Assembly (NCBI GenBank): GCA_041751875.1
Contig: JBGSIC010000029.1
Span: forward strand, 310,001 to 374,000
Origin: JBGSIC01 sp041751875
GTDB taxonomy: Bacteria > Bdellovibrionota > FAC87 > UBA2466 > JACKAF01
Length of the DNA stretch: 64,000 nucleotides
Direction of reading: 5' to 3'
Part shown: positions 1 through 6,869 of the stretch, piece by piece
How positions within the stretch are numbered: the first letter of the stretch is position 1
How the letters are laid out: the number at the start of each line of letters is the position of its first letter
The notes under the pieces: model-generated
Database searches by the model: none
Seen by the model: the letters and a program-made list of their open reading frames with translations, nothing else
What the model was told of the DNA's origin: nothing
Position numbers and translations under genes: made by a program

Positions 1-670
1 ACCAGAATGCAAATGGTAGCACCACGGCCGTGCCTCCCATAAGAAACCAAATCAGTTTTTCCTTCGGCTGTTTGTGCTTTTTTGCCGGAAACAAAAAGAA
101 GAGAAAGCCAATTTGCAGGATAGCCATTAGAGCCCCAGAAGCCGAACTCAGTACCCCAGCCGCGCAAAGGGCGCCCGCTATAGCAATCCAGATTCCTTCT
201 TTCTGGGGCGTGGCGGAGCGACCCAGTGAAGCTCTCCACAACAAGTAGAGTGAACTCACAAAAAAGAGAGTAGCAAGGGGAGTATAGGAGGCCCAAAAGA
301 AGTACTTGGCCATCCAAGGCGACGCGCCGAAAAAGAGCAAACACAATATGGGGGCGCGATACGACTTGGTGAGCTTAAAAGCCCAGTAGCCTAAAACAAA
401 AAATAGTCCTGCCTGACAAAGAGCAGTGAGAAAGACAAGTGACGACAAGATGTCCGGCGAAAAAAGGCCCCAGATCCGTTGGGCAACATGGGCGACCAAG
501 ACAAACACCGGATAGTGTGTGCTAAGCGGATGCGCCGTTAGATAGTAAACCTCATCGGAGGGTAGAAGATAGTAAGGGTAAGAAACCGTCAGCCAGAAGC
601 CAAAAAATAGCGAGCTGACAAGGAAAAGGCCCCAATAAAAAGTTCTTAGTTGTTTTGCAGACGCTGTCAC
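1..670 (-). CDS. Polytopic membrane protein, GT-C glycosyltransferase-like (3' end outside window)
   Basis: The reading frame is open from a GTG at 670 to the left edge, about 223 residues. It is strongly hydrophobic, with an N-terminal membrane segment (SSLFFGFWLTVSYPYYLL), then a short extracytoplasmic stretch containing the acidic pair in PSDEVYYLTAHPL, then at least four more membrane segments. An acidic pair just after the first membrane helix is typical of GT-C fold transferases (PMT/ArnT-like) that use polyprenyl-phosphate sugars. The family assignment is inferred from topology and this motif only. The next gene on the same strand lies 50 nt upstream (721-2484), so co-transcription is possible. 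The C-terminal half is missing, so a general multispanning protein cannot be excluded. Confidence 0.6.
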   Translation of the reverse strand, partial: MTASAKQLRTFYWGLFLVSSLFFGFWLTVSYPYYLLPSDEVYYLTAHPLSTHYPVFVLVAHVAQRIWGLFSPDILSSLVFLTALCQAGLFFVLGYWAFKLTKSYRAPILCLLFFGASPWMAKYFFWASYTPLATLFFVSSLYLLWRASLGRSATPQKEGIWIAIAGALCAAGVLSSASGALMAILQIGFLFFLFPAKKHKQPKEKLIWFLMGGTAVVLPFAFW

Positions 671-720
671 TCAAACCGAATTCTACTTGAAGAAATCCAT
701 CCGGCAAATGCCAGACGCGA

Positions 721-2484
721 TTACTTCTTTCGAGACTTGGCCTTAGCGGGCGCTTTCTTGGCCGCGGGCTTTACGCTCGCCGGGGCGCGCTTCTGCACAG
801 GAGCCGCCACAGGGGCTTCCACGAGTGCCGCCGGGGGAGGCGTTGCCTGTGCCGGTGCGGCTGCAGGTGCTTCTTCGGAGCTCTCAGCCCTTGCGCGTTC
901 GAAGAAGTCCGTGCGAACTTTTTCTTCAGAGCTTTGACCGTCAGAGGCGAAGAGATCCACGACCGGAGAGGTGCCCACCATGTGGTAGGTTACCGTACGG
1001 TTCTTCTCTTCGTTCCCAAGCTTATCGATGCTTTTGTAGGTTAGTTTATACAGACGCTCTTTAGCGGTGATCGTAATGGGGCCATCGTAGTTCTGCATGG
1101 GACCATCGTTTACGCTGTATAAAGTTTTTTCTACGCCCACACCCTTGTTGATCACGTTGAAAGTAAGGATATTCGGGGAAGGCGAGTAAATTAAACCATC
1201 ACGGTTGACCAAAGGCTGAGCCGTTTCAATAGTGGTTTCAGGTGGTGTGGTCTGCACGAAAACAGAGAACGTACGGGAAGGCTCCACGTTACCTGCGCGA
1301 TCGATCGCGTGATAAGAAATCTTATGAAGTCCCGATTCCAAGAAACGGATGGGCTCATAATACGTGCGGTAGTCTTGCTCGTTGTCTACGCGAAACTCAA
1401 TGCGATCAAGGCCGACGACGTTGTCTTTGGCTTCGAGTTTCAGTGCGAAGTCGCGCGTCGCAAAATTAACACCGCCCGTGTTTACAATCGTTCCCTGCGT
1501 GGTGGCAACCGTGCGCGGAGGCGTGGAAACAGTGTAAATCGTCATCGACTTTTCACGTTCCTTGTTACCGACGTTATCTTCGGCATAGTAGGAAAGAGTG
1601 TGTGGTCCTTCTCTTAAAAAGAAGATGGGACGCTGATAGGGCGTAGGCTCTTGATTGTCGATTTTCACCCAAATATTCTTCACGGCAGACGATCCACGAA
1701 CACTTACTTCAGGATCTTTTTCTGACTGAATCTGAACTTCAGGATCCGTAGCTTTAATTTCAAAGTTTACGGAATCGTTGGTGACCAAATAGTTTTTTCC
1801 CTCAATCGTGGAGGGTTTGGCTTGGCCGTTGATGTTCATGACAGACTGAGGGGCGGTACCGTCCGCAACAAATTCAATTTTATTTACTTCTTCTACGTTA
1901 CCCACGCGATCGACCGCGCGAACGAAGATGACTTGAGCGCCGGATTTTTCGACGAGAATGGGCGCTGTGTAGGCCGAGAAGTTGTTGCCATCAAATGAGT
2001 ATTCAATGGTTTCGACGCCCGAGAGGTTGTCTTGGGCTTGAAGGCGCAACGTCGAGTTCACAGCTGCGTACAAGGTTTTGTCTTCCTTGAAGTAGCGTGA
2101 TTCTGCGAAAAGCGCCTTGCTTGAAGGGGCTGTGAGATCCACAAAGACTTCCGTAAATTGTACAGGCGCCCAGTTGTTTACCGGAGAGATCGCGCGGAAT
2201 TTTAAGCTGTGCTTTCCTTCTTGTTTGAATTGAATCGCGCCATCGTAGGGCTGATACTCGGCTCCGTTTACGCTCACTTCAATGCGATCGATAAGCGAAC
2301 TCTCTGTGCCTTGCTTAATAGTGAAGCGAGTATTTTTTCCTACGAAGTATTTCTTCGTGGTCGGATCATAAATCATCGCTAATGGCTTGTTCGACTCAGC
2401 GAACGTGACCTTGTGGCTGGTCAAGCCAAGGAGGGTTAAGCCAAGAGTGAGTACCTGGGTATAGATAGATGAATGTCTCTTCAT
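721..2484 (-). CDS. Secreted OmpL47-type Ig-like repeat protein
   Basis: Protein of 587 residues when started at MKRHSSIY; an in-frame ATG 27 nt upstream gives a longer N-terminus that would spoil the signal peptide. The signal peptide ends about TSHKVTFA. The rest holds five repeats of about 90-100 residues, each with a pattern like YxPIxFxxxGxHxxxYxAxDxxGNxE, for example near HAIDRAGNVEP and YAEDNVGNKE. This is the OmpL47-type beta-sandwich seen in envelope proteins of Leptospira and Bdellovibrio. The last 60 residues are Ala/Pro/Lys-rich, suited to a flexible or peptidoglycan-associated tail. The role is probably structural or adhesive at the cell surface or in the periplasm. The sequence around its start codon is duplicated at 3792-3812. 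Confidence 0.75.
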   Translation of the reverse strand: MKRHSSIYTQVLTLGLTLLGLTSHKVTFAESNKPLAMIYDPTTKKYFVGKNTRFTIKQGTESSLIDRIEVSVNGAEYQPYDGAIQFKQEGKHSLKFRAISPVNNWAPVQFTEVFVDLTAPSSKALFAESRYFKEDKTLYAAVNSTLRLQAQDNLSGVETIEYSFDGNNFSAYTAPILVEKSGAQVIFVRAVDRVGNVEEVNKIEFVADGTAPQSVMNINGQAKPSTIEGKNYLVTNDSVNFEIKATDPEVQIQSEKDPEVSVRGSSAVKNIWVKIDNQEPTPYQRPIFFLREGPHTLSYYAEDNVGNKEREKSMTIYTVSTPPRTVATTQGTIVNTGGVNFATRDFALKLEAKDNVVGLDRIEFRVDNEQDYRTYYEPIRFLESGLHKISYHAIDRAGNVEPSRTFSVFVQTTPPETTIETAQPLVNRDGLIYSPSPNILTFNVINKGVGVEKTLYSVNDGPMQNYDGPITITAKERLYKLTYKSIDKLGNEEKNRTVTYHMVGTSPVVDLFASDGQSSEEKVRTDFFERARAESSEEAPAAAPAQATPPPAALVEAPVAAPVQKRAPASVKPAAKKAPAKAKSRKK

Positions 2485-2500
2485 GCCTTGCTGATCGGAA
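2480..2500 (-). repeat. Duplicated leader element, copy A (start region of OmpL47-type gene)
   Basis: These 21 bases match 3792-3812 at 20 positions. On the minus strand the element includes an AAGG Shine-Dalgarno-like tract and the ATG of the OmpL47-type gene. Weaker similarity extends upstream (CTAA, T-run, ACTGA) in both copies. Confidence 0.6.
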
Positions 2501-2688
2501 CACTCAGTCAAAACAATTAGGTTTTTTATTGTGGCGCGTTAAGTGTTGTGATTACAAGGATTTGCATATGGGGTGCCGATGCTACAAATCGACGGTCCGG
2601 GTAAGCCTGGGCATCGAAAGCATTGAACTCAAGGGTGTGACCATGCGCGTTGTGAGACAGGCCAAGATAGGGTAGCGTACCCCGCTTC

Positions 2689-3723
2689 ATGCGTCTCTTT
2701 GTTTTCATTTCTCTCGCCCTATTTTGTGCCGTGGCGCGCCCTGAGGATGCCAAAACGATTCCCATTTGTAGTGGGCTTTTGGCGGTGGAACGCGATCAAC
2801 TCTTAGGAAATTCTGCGCCCATTTTCGGTGTGAAAGAAGAGATTACTCTAGCGGCACCCACTAACATCTCTATTTTAATTACAGGGGAATCTGGCACGGG
2901 GAAGGAGGTGGCCGCTCGCATGATCCACCGTCTTTCCAAGCGTTCGCGCAAACCGTTTATTGCGCGCAACTGTGCGGGATTCTCTCCCGCCCTATTGGAA
3001 AGCGAACTTTTTGGTCATGAGAAGGGTGCGTTTACGGGAGCGACCTCCGCTCGTGAGGGCATTTTTGAGCTGGCTAAGGGAGGAACCATTTTCCTGGATG
3101 AGATAGGAGAAATGCCAAAGGGTTTGCAGTCCAAGCTACTGCGAGTTTTGGAATCGCGAGAAATTACTCGCGTGGGAGGTACGCGGACCCACCCAATTGA
3201 TTTCCGAATCCTATCTGCTACGAACCGCGATCCGCTTGAGGCGATTAAAAAAGGAAAACTCCGACAAGATCTCTATTATCGACTAGCCCGAATAACAATC
3301 GAAATGCCTGCGCTCCGCGATCGTGGTGAAGATATTCCCCTACTCGTTGAGCGCTTCCGACGTGAGGTAATTGCGGAGAATGGTTTTACTCACCGAGAAT
3401 TTGCTCCGGAAACGATGGATCTCTTGACCGCCTTTCCATGGCCAGGAAATGTGCGGCAACTTAGGAATATAGTGGAGGCCTCACTCGTCTACGCAAACAA
3501 TAGCGATCTGGTTTTGCCTGACCACTTGCCGCGGCAATTCCATGAAATGATGGCGGGTGAAGCGGAATCTTTTCCCACGCTTGAAGAGATCACGTATTTA
3601 CACGTGAGTCGCGCTTTGTCTTTAACTTCAGGTAGAAGAGACGCTGCGGCAAACCTTTTGGGAATTAGTTTGCAGCAGCTTGACGCGCTTTACCAAGAGC
3701 CAAACAGGCGCTCCACCAATTAG
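2689..3723 (+). CDS. Sigma-54-dependent transcriptional activator (AAA+ domain with Fis-type end, no clear sensor domain)
   Basis: 344 residues. Walker A GESGTGKE lies at about residue 66, the sigma-54 contact loop GAFTGA at 113-118, Walker B in GGTIFLDEIGE, then the R-finger region and the C-terminal PWPGNVRQLRN motif. A degenerate Fis-type helix-turn-helix may occupy the last 50 residues. The family usually carries an N-terminal receiver, PAS, GAF or FHA domain; here only about 40 residues precede the AAA+ core. The first 18 residues (MRLFVFISLALFCAVA) look like a signal peptide, which does not fit a cytoplasmic ATPase. A GTG at 2785 (VERDQLLGN) may be the true start. It sits directly before the TolQ/ExbD operon, which it may regulate (inference). 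Confidence 0.8.
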   Translation: MRLFVFISLALFCAVARPEDAKTIPICSGLLAVERDQLLGNSAPIFGVKEEITLAAPTNISILITGESGTGKEVAARMIHRLSKRSRKPFIARNCAGFSPALLESELFGHEKGAFTGATSAREGIFELAKGGTIFLDEIGEMPKGLQSKLLRVLESREITRVGGTRTHPIDFRILSATNRDPLEAIKKGKLRQDLYYRLARITIEMPALRDRGEDIPLLVERFRREVIAENGFTHREFAPETMDLLTAFPWPGNVRQLRNIVEASLVYANNSDLVLPDHLPRQFHEMMAGEAESFPTLEEITYLHVSRALSLTSGRRDAAANLLGISLQQLDALYQEPNRRSTN

Positions 3724-3796
3724 TGGTATGGCTGAAGGTCCAAATTCCTGATAAGATCATTGTTACGGTTAGCCTTGATATAGTTTTTCCTTTCAT
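3665..3796 (-). pseudogene. 43-codon leader-like ORF, possible remnant of a duplicated OmpL47-type gene start
   Basis: On the minus strand an ATG at 3796 opens a 43-residue frame starting MKGKTISRLTVTMILSG, similar in character to the signal peptide of the OmpL47-type gene. It is preceded by the same leader sequence (copy B, 3792-3812). It overlaps the 3' end of the sigma-54 activator gene and has no Ig-repeat continuation. It may be a relic of a duplication, a leader peptide, or chance coding behind a duplicated ribosome-binding region. Confidence 0.3.
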
Positions 3797-3812
3797 GCCT
3801 TGCTGACCGGAA
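3792..3812 (-). repeat. Duplicated leader element, copy B
   Basis: This is the second copy of the 21-base element at 2480-2500 (20 of 21 identical), between the sigma-54 activator gene and the TolQ-like gene. On the minus strand it again places an AAGG tract just before an ATG. Confidence 0.6.
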
Positions 3813-3883
3813 TATCAGTAAAAAATAGTTTTCTTAGTTTTGCCTTAAACGCAGTCACTTTTTGTTTTTTAACGGAGGTTTCC

Positions 3884-4549
3884 ATGACCTGGTTTATGGA
3901 GTCGATGCACGCCGGCGGACTCTTTATGTGGCCTATTCTGGGCTTGGGCATTGCTTCAACGGCTATAGCCGTTGAACGCGTAATGGCTCTCTACTTTAAG
4001 ATGAACTTAAACAAGGAACACTTTTTTAAGAGCGTCACAAGTTATCTATTAAAAGGAGACTTGGATGGCATGCTTTTGGTTTGCGACCAAAACCCTGCCC
4101 CGCTCTCCAAAGTCGTTAAGACTTGTCTCATCCGCCTCACTAATAATGGGACGGACGCGGATATCCAGGCCGCCCTCGACGAAGGCGCGCTGATTGAAAC
4201 GCCGCAGATTGAACGGCGTGTCGGTTTCCTGGCGGTTATTGGTAACGTGGCAACCCTCTGCGGGTTGTTAGGAACGGTAACGGGTCTAATCGTATCTTTC
4301 AAAGCGGTTGCGACGGCGGATCCTGCCACAAAGGCCGCGATGCTTTCAGCTGGTATTTCGGAAGCGATGTACTGCACAGCAACCGGCCTGATTGTCGCTA
4401 TCCCTTCGATTTTTGCTTACGCATTTTTACAAACGCGTGCGCAGACATTGATCGACGACATCAACGAAATCAGTATCCGCACCTTCAACTTCATTATGGC
4501 TAACCGCGAGCGTTTCGGCGTGGCGGGCAATAACGAACAAGCGGCGTAA
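3884..4549 (+). CDS. MotA/TolQ/ExbB proton channel family protein
   Basis: 221 residues, starting at the ATG preceded by GGAGG eight bases upstream; a start at 3800 would add 28 residues with no ribosome site. Three membrane helices are visible: GLFMWPILGLGIASTAIAV near the N-terminus, then VGFLAVIGNVATLCGLLGTV and MYCTATGLIVAIPSIFAYAF in the C-terminal half, with a cytoplasmic loop between helices 1 and 2. This is the TolQ/ExbB topology; the GLLGTVTGL segment is the family signature. With the ExbD proteins it would form a proton-driven motor in the inner membrane. It leads an operon with two ExbD-like genes (spacings 6 and 4 nt). The arrangement of one channel plus two ExbD/TolR genes resembles AglR-AglQ-AglS of myxobacterial gliding, so it is not simply a Tol-Pal copy. 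Confidence 0.85.
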   Translation: MTWFMESMHAGGLFMWPILGLGIASTAIAVERVMALYFKMNLNKEHFFKSVTSYLLKGDLDGMLLVCDQNPAPLSKVVKTCLIRLTNNGTDADIQAALDEGALIETPQIERRVGFLAVIGNVATLCGLLGTVTGLIVSFKAVATADPATKAAMLSAGISEAMYCTATGLIVAIPSIFAYAFLQTRAQTLIDDINEISIRTFNFIMANRERFGVAGNNEQAA

Positions 4550-4555
4550 TCACTT

Positions 4556-5011
4556 ATGGTAAGTACAGGCGGCGGCGGCGGTAAAGACGTAAACACAGAA
4601 CTCAACCTGACTTCCATGATTGATCTCATGAGTTGTCTGGTGGCGTTTATGTTGATGGGTGCGGTGTGGATGCACATTGCAGCTATTCCGGCTTCCGTTG
4701 ATGTCAAAGGCCGAGCCCCCGCATCTTCTACACCGAAGAACAACCAGTTGGTTGTACGTGTAAAGAACGACGGCTTTCAGCTCGCCTGGCCACCTCTGAA
4801 AACCAAAGCGCCCAGTAGCTATGTTAGAAAGAATGCCGAAGGTTACGATCTTCTTCAGTTGACGACAGTAGTTGAAAAAGTCTTCACGGAGAACGCGGAT
4901 CTTACCACCTCTGTTTCTGGTGATGATACGGTTCCTTATGGAGCGATTGCCGAAGCGCTTGATGCCGTGAAAGCAGCAGGAGTGGTAACGGTTACTTTAG
5001 CAACGCACTAA
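4556..5011 (+). CDS. ExbD/TolR family motor subunit 1
   Basis: 151 residues with a short cytoplasmic N-terminus (MVSTGGGGG), one membrane helix and a periplasmic domain. The helix carries the motif ELNLTSMIDLMSC, in which the Asp is the conserved proton-translocating residue of ExbD/TolR/AglQ proteins. The last third (DDTVPYGAIAEALDAVKAAG) matches the ExbD periplasmic fold end. It follows the TolQ-like gene by 6 nt without a strong ribosome site, suggesting translational coupling. It should pair with the TolQ-like protein and the second ExbD. Confidence 0.82.
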   Translation: MVSTGGGGGKDVNTELNLTSMIDLMSCLVAFMLMGAVWMHIAAIPASVDVKGRAPASSTPKNNQLVVRVKNDGFQLAWPPLKTKAPSSYVRKNAEGYDLLQLTTVVEKVFTENADLTTSVSGDDTVPYGAIAEALDAVKAAGVVTVTLATH

Positions 5012-5015
5012 ATCT

Positions 5016-5546
5016 ATGCCTTTAACAAAAGCCCGATTACGCATCAGTGATTACAGCAGTGGCCGAAAGTCGCGTGTAAAAAATCACGAGAAGAAGGTAG
5101 CGCAAGCTTCGTTGTCGCTGACTTCGATGGTGGATCTTTTTACTCTGTTAGTCGTGTATCTGATGCTCAACTCCGGTGAACTAAAGGAATGGGTTGATGT
5201 GGCCGCGGAAGTTCAACTCCCCAAAGGTGCTTTCATCGGGCAAAGTCCTGAACGTGGTGCCACGATTCAAGTAAGCAAAACCACCGTGTTTGGTGACAGA
5301 GACATTCCGCTCGTTGATGTAGCAAAAGTGGCGAAAGGTCCTTTCTCTGTTCCGGAAATTAAAGAGTTCCTTAAAAAGCAGGACAATAAAAACGGTTACG
5401 TTAACTTGGTGGCCGATTACTCCGTGCCTTTTGGCGTGATGAGAAAAGTCATCGCCTCTTGCCAGGACGCCGGTTTCAACAACGTCAACCTCGCCATCCA
5501 GCCCATCGCCAAGCGCGGTACGGCCAGCACCCCGACCGCCCACTAG
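5016..5546 (+). CDS. ExbD/TolR family motor subunit 2
   Basis: 176 residues. The membrane helix has SLSLTSMVDLFTLLVVYLML with the conserved Asp kept, so this paralogue is probably also able to carry protons. The cytoplasmic N-terminus is longer and basic (about 35 residues, Arg/Lys-rich). The periplasmic part ends with the ExbD-type DYSVPFGVMRKVIASCQDAG. It starts 4 nt after subunit 1. Two different ExbD proteins with one channel protein resemble the AglQ/AglS pair. The downstream 200 nt before the next gene contain no obvious terminator, so the secreted proteins may be read from the same message. Confidence 0.82.
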   Translation: MPLTKARLRISDYSSGRKSRVKNHEKKVAQASLSLTSMVDLFTLLVVYLMLNSGELKEWVDVAAEVQLPKGAFIGQSPERGATIQVSKTTVFGDRDIPLVDVAKVAKGPFSVPEIKEFLKKQDNKNGYVNLVADYSVPFGVMRKVIASCQDAGFNNVNLAIQPIAKRGTASTPTAH

Positions 5547-5750
5547 TAGGCTCACGCCCACCCTCCCTCGTTGCTCGCGGACATTGTGCGTGCGCCTTCA
5601 TGGCTAATCTAAGTGTCAGAAATAACAAATCTAACTTCTCTCCAGGTGTACAAAGTTTTGCCACGTCTTCCTTAAAATCCCCTGTAATTTCGCGTATTCA
5701 TCCTGGCTTCGAGTTTGCACCTCTATATATAGATAACGAGGTCAGGCACC

Positions 5751-6869
5751 ATGAGTACGCATCTTAAGTTTAGTCTCATCCTTCTTTTCACGACTATTTC
5801 TGCTTCCGGTTTCGGGCAATGTTTCGGATCAGGCTGCGGCGGCGGCCAACGTTCGCACGGGTCAGGTTTCCAAGGAGGCAGCACGCCGACTTCATCCAGC
5901 CAAAGTAGCGGTGAAACCAGAAACTATTATGTTCCTAACACCGACGGCACCCCGAACACCAACATGTTATCTGCTGAAGAGAAGCCGCAATTTGAAGCTT
6001 CTCACTTCACAGGCCCTGAAGCGAAAGAAGAAGGGGGCGAAGAAAAACCGGAAGGCGAAGCTAAAGCGGATGCCAAAAAAGAGGGTGAAGAAGCGGAAGG
6101 TGATGAGACAGGGGGCGGTCACTTCGGCAGCACTCCATCGGTGACAGCCTACTCGGGACCGGATCTCGCAATTCGTGGCGCGGATGGAAAATTTGTAGAT
6201 TTTCATAGAGTAGATTCCGAAGGCAACGTGCTTGTGAAACAAGCTGGCTCACCGGGCTATCGCCAACTTGATGCCACTAATCCGGTGGAAAAAGAATCCG
6301 TAACGCAAATCATGAAAATGATGGAAGGCATTCCTAAGATGAAGGAAACGCCTCAGTTTGCGCAGATCTCTAAAAACTACAAACCAAAATTCGAAGAAAT
6401 TCCCGCTCTACCTGACCGAAGCATTGCCTCAGTACCCGCTTACAACGCGCCTCCGATTCCAGGATTGAGTCCGACGCTGGCAGCAGGAGGAGCGCCGTTA
6501 AACCAAACCAGTATCTTGGACGGCGGCTCTTCGGTTACTCTTACTCCCGAGCTGAAACAATCCATTGAACAAACAGTTCTCGATCTTAACGCGCCAAAAT
6601 TTCCGAAGCTTACAATCGACCCGCCAAAGCTCGATTCGCAAGCGATCGAAATTTTGTCCAACACCTTTGCTGGCATAGAGCCATCTGCGAGCATCCCAGA
6701 GTTCTCGCTTTTAGATCCAAGCAGTATTCCTAGAGCACCGGCTAGTCAGTCAAGCATCTATGGTCAGATCTCCACACCCATCCTCTTGCAGCCTATTCAG
6801 CCCAGCATCGGGAACTGGGAATCATTTTTGAGTATCTACCAATCGAATTGGAATCAGCTCAGTAGATGA
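5751..6869 (+). CDS. Secreted low-complexity protein of unknown function
   Basis: 372 residues with a cleavable signal peptide (MSTHLKFSLILLFTTISASGFG) and a ribosome site GAGG upstream. The mature start has a Gly/Cys-rich patch (CFGSGCGGG). Around residues 85-125 lies a very acidic Glu/Ala/Lys low-complexity tract. The C-terminal half is Pro/Ser-rich with PALPDRS and VPAYNAPPIPG. I recognise no catalytic domain. Its stop overlaps the next start by 4 nt (ATGA), so the two secreted proteins are made together. Position behind the TolQ/ExbD genes suggests a periplasmic or surface partner of that motor (inference). Confidence 0.65.
   Translation: MSTHLKFSLILLFTTISASGFGQCFGSGCGGGQRSHGSGFQGGSTPTSSSQSSGETRNYYVPNTDGTPNTNMLSAEEKPQFEASHFTGPEAKEEGGEEKPEGEAKADAKKEGEEAEGDETGGGHFGSTPSVTAYSGPDLAIRGADGKFVDFHRVDSEGNVLVKQAGSPGYRQLDATNPVEKESVTQIMKMMEGIPKMKETPQFAQISKNYKPKFEEIPALPDRSIASVPAYNAPPIPGLSPTLAAGGAPLNQTSILDGGSSVTLTPELKQSIEQTVLDLNAPKFPKLTIDPPKLDSQAIEILSNTFAGIEPSASIPEFSLLDPSSIPRAPASQSSIYGQISTPILLQPIQPSIGNWESFLSIYQSNWNQLSR

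Noticed and set aside
2574..2688. 5' part of a tmRNA-like or cyclic di-GMP riboswitch element (GGGGTGCCGATGC, AAATCGACGG)
   Set aside because: The text resembles the tmRNA 5' end loosely, but no tag region or acceptor-complementary 3' end is present within 350 nt, and the GEMM consensus is absent. Two small hairpins (CCGGG/CCTGG near 2600; GGGTA/TACCC near 2670) are too short to call.
2526..2765. 79-codon minus-strand frame (AFDAQAYPDRRF) upstream of the OmpL47-type gene
   Set aside because: It overlaps the sigma-54 activator start on the other strand, has no ribosome site or family match, and looks like a chance frame.
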